Below are positions 7,201 to 13,590 of a stretch of DNA of 21,241 bases, one piece after another. Within the stretch, counting starts at the first letter, position 1. Every line of letters begins with the position of its first letter. The DNA is taken from assembly GCA_948517135.1 (NCBI GenBank), contig CAORJJ010000030.1, positions 1-21,241 on the forward strand. The letters run 5' to 3'. This DNA is from an uncultured Clostridia bacterium (GTDB lineage: Bacteria; Bacillota; Clostridia; TANB77; CAG-508). The notes under the pieces are model-generated. The model was not told the DNA's origin and did no database searches. It worked only from the letters and a program-made list of their open reading frames with translations. A program made the translations under genes and the position numbers.

Positions 7201-8130
7201 TTAGAATCTTCTTCTATTTATTACATATGTACTTCCTAAAACAGCTTTAGCTTTATGTTTTATTTGGCTTGCTATCTCTCCTATCTCTAAAGTTGTTTTA
7301 TAAATTTTGGAATCGACTTCTAATACAGCAATTGAAAGTGAAGTTAATGGAAATTGTTCAATTATTCCACGTCTATTCGCAACTTCTACAAAACCTCTCT
7401 CTGCATCAACTTCATTGTAAAAATCTACTGTATATTTATCAAATTCTGCAATAATATTTTTACAAACTTCTTCATAATCAGTTGGACTAATTATTGCAAC
7501 AAAATCATCTCCACCAATATGTCCTACAAAATTATCATTATTTGGTATTTGATGTATATGTTTAGTTATTGTTCTAGCTGTAAATTTTATTATTTCATCT
7601 CCATTTGAAAATCCATATACATCATTATATGCTTTAAAATTATCTAAATCAAAATAAAGTATTGCAAATTTTTCTTTATTTAGTAATCTTTTTTTCATTT
7701 CAGCTTGTATTTGAACATTTCCTGGTAATCCTGTAAGAGGACTGATTCTTCTATTTTTAGATAATAAATCAACTATATTTTTTATTGTATAATAGAAGTA
7801 TTCTTCATCAATAGGTTTTTTTATAAAATATTCAACATCTGTTTTTAAAACTTCTACAATGTGTTCTCTATCTCTATTAGAACTTACAACTATTATTGGT
7901 GTAATACTATTATCCTCATTTGATCTAATTGATTTACAAAATTCCACTATATTAGCATTTGCAGTATCTTCATCAATTATTATTAATGCTGGAATATTTC
8001 TAAGTGCAATTTCAATATCAGAAGTTTTAACTGATGTAAATTTGTATTCGTCAAGTTCTCTTCTAAAACTTTGCTTTAAATTTTCAATTAATTCATTATT
8101 ATTATCAATTATATATATCTCTTGAATCAT
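7201..8130 (-). CDS. Response regulator receiver-GGDEF protein (diguanylate cyclase)
   Basis: A 309-residue soluble two-domain protein, expected to make c-di-GMP from two GTP under control of its receiver domain. The receiver (1-120) has Asp9 of the acidic pocket, but the usual second acidic residue is Asn10. The phosphoacceptor is probably Asp53 (IIIDEDT), with Lys105-Pro106 at the end of strand 5. The GGDEF domain (about 128-300) has PLTGLPG, FDLDNFKAYND (metal-binding Asp) and the signature as GGDDF (206-210), a conservative variant usually compatible with activity. I see no RxxD inhibitory site before the signature. GGGAG precedes the ATG. It is 23 bases downstream of the Ig-repeat gene and is cotranscribed with it. 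Confidence 0.88.
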   Translation of the reverse strand: MIQEIYIIDNNNELIENLKQSFRRELDEYKFTSVKTSDIEIALRNIPALIIIDEDTANANIVEFCKSIRSNEDNSITPIIVVSSNRDREHIVEVLKTDVEYFIKKPIDEEYFYYTIKNIVDLLSKNRRISPLTGLPGNVQIQAEMKKRLLNKEKFAILYFDLDNFKAYNDVYGFSNGDEIIKFTARTITKHIHQIPNNDNFVGHIGGDDFVAIISPTDYEEVCKNIIAEFDKYTVDFYNEVDAERGFVEVANRRGIIEQFPLTSLSIAVLEVDSKIYKTTLEIGEIASQIKHKAKAVLGSTYVINRRRF

Positions 8131-8153
8131 ATAAACTCCCTATAATAATATGA

Positions 8154-9389
8154 TTATTCTCCTTGTAATTCTACTGTTTTAACATTTTCTGTATTATTTA
8201 CTCCAATAACAGTAAATGTTATTCTATTATTTCCTTCAACTAATTGTAATTCTTCTATTTCTATCTCTGTTGGATTTTCTTCTGGTAACTCAACTGAATA
8301 GTCGACATCGTTAATATTTAAAGCAACTTCTTTTATTCCCTCTACATAACTTGCTGATATTTTTGCTTTTTTATGATCATCTTCCAATCTTTCAATATTA
8401 ATGATTATGTTTTCATTCATATGTCTTTCTTCTTCAGGTACTTCTACTTCATCTGGTACAATTTCTTCTGTTGCTTCCATTGTAGTTTGCTCAGAACTTG
8501 TTGCTTTTACTTTTAGTGATATATTTCCTTCTGGTAAATCAAAACCAAAGCTTAATCTCGTTTTATCTTCTTCTAAAGGTACTTCTTGGTCTTGTCCATT
8601 AACTGTTAATATTACTTTCTCTAATCCTTTTTCATGAGAACAGTCTACATCAACATGTTTTTTATCTGATGAAACAGTTATCTTTATTTCTGGATTTGTA
8701 ACCCCATTATATGTTCTATTTTCAGTAGTTGTTTGTTGATTTGCATCAACTGCAATAACTGTTAAATCATTCTTACCTTTTAATATTTCTATATCAAATT
8801 CAATTTTCTTTTTGCTTTCATCTCTTTCTTCAATTTTAACTTCTTCTTCATTATTCCATTTATATGTTACATAAGCAATTTCAGTTTCATCTGTTGCAAT
8901 TACTCTTAATTTATTGCCATCTGGTTCTAGTTCAATAACTGGGTTAATAATATCTGTTCCATTTTCTGAATTAATTGTTTCTTTGTATACTGTTTCTGCT
9001 CCATCAACATCAATTACTTTTACTGTTAATGTATGTTGTCCTGCTGGAAGTGGGATTTCAATTTTCTTTTCTGAAGATCCATCTCCTTTATCTGTTGTTT
9101 CTTTATCATCATCCCATTTATAAATGACTTTTTCAATAGCCTTATCATGACTAACACTTATCATTGCTGTTGTATCTAATTTTTCAATCTGTATTTTGGC
9201 TTCAATTGGAGCTTGTGATACTTTATCATTTTCTGGTTTATTTTTCTTAAAAAAACCATAAGCACCAATTACTATAAAACATACCGCAAAAATAATAAGT
9301 ATTAAAGCAAATACTCTAACAATTTTATCTGAACCAGATGATCCACCACCTGAATTTTTTACTGGGTTATACTCTAATATTTGGTTCAT
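8154..9389 (-). CDS. Membrane-anchored protein with four Ig-like repeats
   Basis: A 411-residue protein with a short cytoplasmic start containing a Gly/Ser linker, one transmembrane helix at about residues 26-48, and a long extracellular part. The outside portion is made of four imperfect repeats of about 80 residues (roughly 65-145, 146-225, 226-315, 316-411). Each has beta-strand patterns such as IEKVIYKW / LEKVILTV and an L-x-G-x-x-x-L-T-V-x-x-x-D-x closing strand, as in bacterial Ig-like folds. No LPXTG motif or enzyme domain was found. The start is ATG 9389, eight bases after GAGGAG; a GTG two codons upstream is too close to it. It is the first gene of an operon with the receiver-GGDEF protein, which suggests envelope sensing or adhesion linked to c-di-GMP (inference). 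Confidence 0.75.
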   Translation of the reverse strand: MNQILEYNPVKNSGGGSSGSDKIVRVFALILIIFAVCFIVIGAYGFFKKNKPENDKVSQAPIEAKIQIEKLDTTAMISVSHDKAIEKVIYKWDDDKETTDKGDGSSEKKIEIPLPAGQHTLTVKVIDVDGAETVYKETINSENGTDIINPVIELEPDGNKLRVIATDETEIAYVTYKWNNEEEVKIEERDESKKKIEFDIEILKGKNDLTVIAVDANQQTTTENRTYNGVTNPEIKITVSSDKKHVDVDCSHEKGLEKVILTVNGQDQEVPLEEDKTRLSFGFDLPEGNISLKVKATSSEQTTMEATEEIVPDEVEVPEEERHMNENIIINIERLEDDHKKAKISASYVEGIKEVALNINDVDYSVELPEENPTEIEIEELQLVEGNNRITFTVIGVNNTENVKTVELQGE

Positions 9390-9424
9390 ATACACAACTC
9401 CTCATCTTATCTTAATTTAGAAAA

Positions 9425-9453
9425 ATTATATCATATGCAATTTTTATTGTAAA
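9425..9453 (-). promoter_or_regulatory. Promoter of the Ig-repeat / receiver-GGDEF operon
   Basis: Minus-strand TTTACA (9448-9453), 17 bases, TATAAT (9425-9430), about 36 bases upstream of the start codon at 9389. Confidence 0.75.
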
Positions 9454-9529
9454 CACAAAAAATTACCTTTTTATACAAAAAATTGCTATTTGTGTGAGTA
9501 TTGTTTTTTAGATTAATTTTTTCTTATAT

Positions 9530-9800
9530 GCTAATATTTTGATAATATATTTTCTTCATTCAAAGTTCTCAGTAATCCGTCATATTTTAAAGTAGAATTA
9601 AATTTTTAAAGAAAACAGCGCCCTCAAAACAAGTTTGAGATTCCCTATTTTCTTTAAAAATATTCTACTAATAAAATACTCTGTTTACATTCGAACTTTC
9701 CATTCAGAAAATTATTATTCAAAATATAGCTACTATATAAGAAAAATTAATACTAATAATAAATAAAATTTTTTTAATACTTACTACTTGCAAATAATAA
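9530..9800. repeat. Structured dispersed repeat, copy A (interrupted)
   Basis: This is the main content of the 466-base gap between 9389 and 9856. The outer arms (9530-9554 and 9707-9730) are inverted repeats of each other, and a second inner pair is AAAGTTC (9562-9568) / GAACTTT (9693-9699). The same sequence, in the same orientation, recurs at 21090-21230, including the loop GTAATCCG and a right-hand tail CTTACTACTTGCAAATAATA (9779-9798). Copy A differs by an extra segment at 9590-9687 and about 30 extra AT bases before the tail. Confidence 0.8.
9586..9687. mobile_element. Nested hairpin segment flanked by TTTA, MITE-like candidate
   Basis: Absent from copy B of the repeat, where TTTA occurs once; here TTTA stands at both 9586-9589 and 9684-9687, as expected for a target duplication. 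The segment has a 22-base-pair inverted repeat (9591-9615 with 9648-9669) broken by one three-base bulge, and an inner hairpin CTCAAA / TTTGAG (9623-9639). The repeats are not quite terminal on the right, and no second copy is in the window, so mobility is an inference. Confidence 0.45.
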
Positions 9801-9815
9801 TTTTATGTTTAAAAT
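9788..9815 (+). promoter_or_regulatory. Possible promoter of the SH3b-CAP gene
   Basis: TTGCAA, 16 bases, TAAAAT, about 40 bases before the start codon. The -35 box would be supplied by the conserved tail of the structured repeat. Confidence 0.4.
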
Positions 9816-9855
9816 TTCCCTATCTGTCTAAAATCTCATTATAAGGAGGAAGGTT

Positions 9856-10605
9856 ATGAAAAATTTTTTATTAAAAAATAAAGTTACAATTATTTTATGT
9901 TCAATAATTTTAATCTTACTTATTGGAATATTTGCAAAAAGCTTTGGAATGGATGCATATGAGTCTGTTGAACATTCTCTTGGTATTGTTAACACAGACT
10001 ACTTAAATATGAGAAGCGGAGCAGGAATAGATTTTACATCAATAGACTTATTAAATAGAAATGAATATGTAAGAATTTTTGGAAAAATTGGAGACTGGTA
10101 TATTATTCAAAATGAAGAAAATCAGATTGGTACAGCTCATAGTAAGTACATTAATTTAGCTGATGAGCAAAAAGCTGCAACTACTAATAGTGAAAGCATT
10201 GAAAATGTTTCTACTGTAAATTTAACATCAGATGAAACAGCATTGCTTTCTATAATAAATGAAGAAAGAGCAAAAAATAATTTACCACATTTAGAAATTG
10301 ATGAAAGCTTGCAAAATGTTGCAAAATTAAAGGCTAATGATTTAGTACAAAATAACTATTTTTCTCATATTTCACCAACATATGGAACACCTTTTGAAAT
10401 GTTAAAATCAAATAATATTTCTTATAAAACTGCTAGTGAAAATATTGCTGGGAATTCTGATATAAAATCAGCATTTGATGCTTGGATATCTTCTGAGTCT
10501 CACAAAGCAAATATTCTAAGCAATGAGTACAATTACACTGGTATTGCTGTTGTTGATAGTATTGCTTATGGAAAAGTTATTGTAGAACTTTTTGTTGGAA
10601 AATAA
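9856..10605 (+). CDS. Secreted or membrane-anchored SH3b-CAP domain protein
   Basis: A 249-residue extracytoplasmic protein. Residues about 9-28 are a hydrophobic signal/anchor helix with no obvious cleavage or lipobox cysteine. Residues about 40-100 form a bacterial SH3 domain (VNTDYLNMRSGAG start, then YVRIFGKIGDWY), likely to bind peptidoglycan peptides. Residues about 125-247 are a CAP/SCP domain of the YkwD type, with the characteristic LLSIINEERAKNNL opening, an HIS motif (FSH), SENIA, and SHKANIL. CAP proteins of bacteria are common near spore coat or envelope genes, but their activity is not settled. GGAGG precedes the ATG. No clear terminator follows; the next gene has its own promoter. 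Confidence 0.88.
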   Translation: MKNFLLKNKVTIILCSIILILLIGIFAKSFGMDAYESVEHSLGIVNTDYLNMRSGAGIDFTSIDLLNRNEYVRIFGKIGDWYIIQNEENQIGTAHSKYINLADEQKAATTNSESIENVSTVNLTSDETALLSIINEERAKNNLPHLEIDESLQNVAKLKANDLVQNNYFSHISPTYGTPFEMLKSNNISYKTASENIAGNSDIKSAFDAWISSESHKANILSNEYNYTGIAVVDSIAYGKVIVELFVGK

Positions 10606-10623
10606 TTTGAATAGACATGCTAC

Positions 10624-10652
10624 TTGAAATTAACATAAAATTGCATTATAAT
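10624..10652 (+). promoter_or_regulatory. Promoter of the 10741-11343 gene
   Basis: TTGAAA (10624-10629), 17 bases, TATAAT (10647-10652). It gives an untranslated leader of about 80 bases. Confidence 0.78.
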
Positions 10653-10676
10653 AGTAATGTTAACTTGTACACTTGT

Positions 10677-10699
10677 CTAATGCCAATTAATCGCATTAG
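10677..10699 (+). repeat. Leader hairpin/operator of the 10741-11343 gene
   Basis: CTAATGC / GCATTAG with a nine-base spacer, in the transcribed leader. The flanking ACA and TGT could extend pairing after a bulge. It may act as an operator or a mRNA hairpin. Confidence 0.45.
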
Positions 10700-10740
10700 T
10701 GTCTTTAAAAAAATAAATATTTTTTGGAGGTAATAATAAT

Positions 10741-11343
10741 ATGAAAGATAATTTCACAAATAACACTGTTCAGGAAGACACAAAAAATCCACTTCTCGAT
10801 TCTCTTCTTAATAGATATTTTAAAGATCGGGAAAGTGCAAATATACTTGTGTCAAATACCAAATATATTCTTTGGTTAGAACATTTTACCACTAAATATC
10901 CTAGTTTTTGTAGTGAACAATGTTTTTCACCAGAGGAGCTATCTGATGATGACTTAGAAAATGTAGATTCTTTACCTCTTTTCTTAGAAGGCATTACTAA
11001 CTACGCAAGCAAGAACTTCCTGCCCATCACTCCAATAACTTTAGGTGTCAACTCTGGGTACTATGTATTAATAAAGTTTAATGGTATTGGTTATATGCTT
11101 TCTGTAAAACATATTCAGGTCAGCTACAATTATTGTAGTAGAGTTGATATTTCTTCCGATAAGAATTTTATTGACTTTAATGACATTATGAATAATACAA
11201 AGCAGAAACATGTTGATTTCGTTCTGTCGAAACTTAATGAACTTTCCAATCTACTTAATGACATGCTGGCAAGTGGTGTTCCAGAATCAGAAATTTCTTC
11301 AGTAGTTGATTCTGCTATTGAGAAACATCAAGATATGCAGTAA
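10741..11343 (+). CDS. Unknown 200-residue soluble protein
   Basis: I do not recognise this family. The protein is Asn/Ser/Asp-rich and shows no signal peptide or membrane helix. Its middle part (about 85-130) is hydrophobic with beta-like patterns (GYYVLIKFNGIGYMLSVKH), and the last 50 residues look helical (FVLSKLNELSNLLNDML, then an acidic ESEISSVVDSAIEKH stretch). GGAGG lies nine bases before the ATG. It has its own strong promoter and shares a bidirectional terminator with rpsU. G+C is higher than in flanking genes (25 of 60 in line 10981-11040). With the genes at 3451, 6863 and 19137 it belongs to a set of isolated, self-contained units. Confidence 0.75.
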   Translation: MKDNFTNNTVQEDTKNPLLDSLLNRYFKDRESANILVSNTKYILWLEHFTTKYPSFCSEQCFSPEELSDDDLENVDSLPLFLEGITNYASKNFLPITPITLGVNSGYYVLIKFNGIGYMLSVKHIQVSYNYCSRVDISSDKNFIDFNDIMNNTKQKHVDFVLSKLNELSNLLNDMLASGVPESEISSVVDSAIEKHQDMQ

Positions 11344-11365
11344 TCTTATACTCATACAAAATAAA

Positions 11366-11391
11366 GTGGACAATTCTCTCGAATTGTCCAC
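11366..11391. terminator. Bidirectional terminator between the 10741 gene and rpsU
   Basis: Perfect 11-base-pair stem GTGGACAATTC / GAATTGTCCAC with a TCTC loop. T-rich tracts follow on both strands (CTTTATTTTT on plus, TTTATTTT on minus), so it can end both convergent genes. Confidence 0.88.
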
Positions 11392-11405
11392 CTTTATTTT
11401 TAATA

Positions 11406-11576
11406 TTAATATTTTCTTTTTCTTGCAGCCTCTGATTTCTTTTTTCTTCTTACACTAGGCTTTTCATAATGTTCTCTTTTTCTTACTTCTTGAATAACTC
11501 CATTTCTAGCGCATTGTCTCTTAAATCTTTTAAGAGCATCTTCTATATTTCCATTATTAACTTTTACCTCTGACAT
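11406..11576 (-). CDS. rpsU: 30S ribosomal protein S21
   Basis: A 56-residue, very basic ribosomal protein. It begins MSEVKVNNGNIEDALKRFKR and continues with QCARNGVIQEVRKREHYEKP, then a Lys/Arg-rich tail (RRKKKSEAARKRKY), which is the full bS21 pattern. AAGGAGGGG precedes the ATG at an ideal distance. It follows prs by about 140 bases, with a consensus promoter in between, and can be transcribed alone or by read-through from the nrd-prs operon, since no terminator separates prs from it. It ends at the bidirectional terminator at 11366-11391. Confidence 0.97.
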   Translation of the reverse strand: MSEVKVNNGNIEDALKRFKRQCARNGVIQEVRKREHYEKPSVRRKKKSEAARKRKY

Positions 11577-11682
11577 GTTTTCCCCTCCTTCCGAAGCTCA
11601 AAAAATAAACATCTTGATCTTGTGGGATTGATTTCTATTTTTTATATGTAATTAATCCTTTAGATTCGCTTAACTGTTTAAT

Positions 11683-11712
11683 ATTATACATTAGATTAGT
11701 GTAAATTGTCAA
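11683..11712 (-). promoter_or_regulatory. Promoter of rpsU
   Basis: Minus-strand TTGACA (707-712 of the 11 kb line), 18 bases, TATAAT (11683-11688): both boxes are exact consensus. It starts four bases after the prs stop codon and gives a leader of about 100 bases. Confidence 0.82.
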
Positions 11713-11715
11713 TAC

Positions 11716-12663
11716 TTAATTTGTTTCAAATAATTCTCCTATTGAAGTTTCTTCATTAATTCTTTTTATTGCCTCTCCAAAAAGCTCTGAAATTGATACA
11801 ACTGTTATTTTATCTATTTGTTTTTCTTTAGGTAATGGTATAGTATTTGTCATAACTAATTCTTCCAATTCTGAATTTTGTATCCTTTCAATTGCTGGAC
11901 CTGAAAGTACACCATGTGTACATCCAACATAAACTTTATTTGCTCCAAAATTCTTTATTACATCTACTGTTTCCATTATCGATCCTGCAGTATCAACTTC
12001 ATCATCAAAAATCAATGCATTTTTTCCTGAAATTTCACCTATAACACTTGTTGCTATTGCTCTATCATCATTACCATCTCTACGTTTATCCACTAATGCA
12101 ATTGGACATCCAAAATGTTTTGCATATTTATATGCTTTTTTTGAACTTCCTGCATCTGTTGCAACAACAACTTTATTATCAATATCTTTACTATCAAAAT
12201 ATTTTTGAAGTAAACTTTGTCCTGTTAAAACATCACAGTTTATATTGAAATATGCTTGTATAGCATTATTGTGTAAATCACATGTAAGTACTCTGTTTGC
12301 TCCTGCTGCTTCAATTAAGTTAGCAAATAATTTTGCTGTAACAGGAATTCTTGGTTGATCTTTTTTATCAGATCTTGAGTACATATAGTATGGTATTACC
12401 ACTGTAATTCTCTTTGCAGATGCTCTCTTTACAGCATCAATTGTGATTAGCAATTCCATTATTCTTTCGTTTACTGGTGGCTGTGTTGTTTGAATTAGAA
12501 AAACGTCTTTATCTCTAACTGATTCTAAAATTTGAACGAAATTATTATCGTTCTTAAATTTCATTGTGTTAATTTTGCCTTTCTCAATTTTAAGATAATC
12601 ACAAACTTCATCTGTGAATTTTTCTGCAGATTCACTGCATGAAAAGACTTTTAATCTATCCAT
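11716..12663 (-). CDS. prs: Ribose-phosphate pyrophosphokinase (divergent)
   Basis: A 315-residue enzyme expected to make PRPP from ribose 5-phosphate and ATP for nucleotide, His and Trp synthesis. Readable motifs are the flexible loop VIPYYMYSRSDKK (about 108-120), ITAKL-like VTAKLFANLIEAAGANRV, the DLHNNAIQAYF segment that follows, DKRRDG (about 188-193), and the PRPP-binding loop DDEVDTAGS. The second nucleotide loop reads TDAGSSKKA where typical enzymes have PDVGGVVRA, and the flexible loop has YMYSRSDKK where GYARQDRK is usual. The family is clear but it is a variant of the standard type. GGAGG lies before the ATG. It is 32 bases downstream of nrdG and completes a DNA-precursor operon. 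Confidence 0.88.
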   Translation of the reverse strand: MDRLKVFSCSESAEKFTDEVCDYLKIEKGKINTMKFKNDNNFVQILESVRDKDVFLIQTTQPPVNERIMELLITIDAVKRASAKRITVVIPYYMYSRSDKKDQPRIPVTAKLFANLIEAAGANRVLTCDLHNNAIQAYFNINCDVLTGQSLLQKYFDSKDIDNKVVVATDAGSSKKAYKYAKHFGCPIALVDKRRDGNDDRAIATSVIGEISGKNALIFDDEVDTAGSIMETVDVIKNFGANKVYVGCTHGVLSGPAIERIQNSELEELVMTNTIPLPKEKQIDKITVVSISELFGEAIKRINEETSIGELFETN

Positions 12664-12695
12664 TTATACCTCCATTTTTTTAGCCTTTCGGCAAT

Positions 12696-13457
12696 TTATA
12701 AATTATTTTTTTCTTTAATATTAATACCTTTTGCCACAATCTTTTCTTCTACTTCTGCAATTTCATAAGCTGGTTTAATAGATGTAATCTTTTCATTATC
12801 TGAAATTACTTGTCTTGCACTAATAATAACTTCAGATTCATTTTGTTTTTCATTATTATCTTCTGTTTTAAATTCATGGAAAAATAATACTTTGCTATTA
12901 TTTGTTACTTCTGCTTTTTCATATCTTGCTTCATCGCCAAATTTTAGTTGTACTACTTTTCCCTCTTTTAAACTCGCTTTTACATCAATCTTCTTTTGAT
13001 TAATAGACCCTCTAAATTTTAAATCTGTCATTTTTTCTTCTTCAATAAATTGTCCATCAACTATTATATCTATATTTTCTAATAATTTCTTTGTGAAATC
13101 ATATTCTTTATACATTTTTCCATAAACATCTTTTTCAAAATCATAACCAGTATAGCACCAAACTGTTTTTTCAGGATATTTTTCTTTTACCTTTTCAACA
13201 AGCTTTACTAATCCTTGTTGATTTATAAGCTCTAATGGTTCTCCTCCTAAAATTGAAAGTCCTGCAATATAATCATGATTCATAGCATCTAATATATATT
13301 CTATTGTACTATCATCAAATTTTTTTCCATAATTAAAATCCCATGCCTCTTTATTATGGCATCCTTTACAGTGAAAGTGACATCCACTTACATAAATTGA
13401 AACTCTTACTCCTGTTCCATCTTGAATATCTACTGTTTTTATATCTGCATAATTCAT
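12696..13457 (-). CDS. nrdG: Anaerobic ribonucleotide reductase activase with C-terminal extension
   Basis: A 253-residue radical SAM enzyme that uses a [4Fe-4S] cluster and S-adenosylmethionine to install the glycyl radical on NrdD. The cluster cysteines are Cys26, Cys30 and Cys33 (CHFHCKGC), GGEP stands at 71-74, and the family end motif RGSINQKKIDV is at about 149-159. NrdG normally ends near there. This protein continues for about 90 more residues, predominantly beta-like and acidic, with KVLFFHEF and a Glu/Asn-rich linker but no recognisable motif. The frame is intact, so the extension is not a frameshift artefact visible here. AGGTAG precedes the ATG. It follows nrdD after 133 bases containing a long palindrome. 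Confidence 0.93.
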   Translation of the reverse strand: MNYADIKTVDIQDGTGVRVSIYVSGCHFHCKGCHNKEAWDFNYGKKFDDSTIEYILDAMNHDYIAGLSILGGEPLELINQQGLVKLVEKVKEKYPEKTVWCYTGYDFEKDVYGKMYKEYDFTKKLLENIDIIVDGQFIEEEKMTDLKFRGSINQKKIDVKASLKEGKVVQLKFGDEARYEKAEVTNNSKVLFFHEFKTEDNNEKQNESEVIISARQVISDNEKITSIKPAYEIAEVEEKIVAKGINIKEKNNL

Positions 13458-13487
13458 AACTCTACCTCGCTGTTTAATAATAAGTTA

Positions 13488-13536
13488 AGCCGTTTGAATT
13501 AAATTTTGTATACAAATTATAACAATTCAAACGGCT
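13488..13536. repeat. Long palindrome between nrdD and nrdG
   Basis: Perfect 13-base arms AGCCGTTTGAATT (13488-13500) and AATTCAAACGGCT (13524-13536) enclose a loop that itself holds the palindrome TTTGTATACAAA-like core. No T-run follows on either strand, so it is not a standard terminator; an mRNA processing or stabilising hairpin, or a cruciform operator, is more likely. Confidence 0.75.
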
Positions 13537-13590
13537 CCTTTGTAACTAATTAACTTTTGTATACTTCATATTTATCTTAAGTATTTTAGA

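Noticed and set aside
9530..9730. Integron attC site or phage attachment site
   Set aside because: No integrase is near and I cannot identify the core GTTRRRY-type boxes; only the hairpin form is similar.
13488..13536. Terminator of nrdD
   Set aside because: A perfect stem but no U-tract on either strand.
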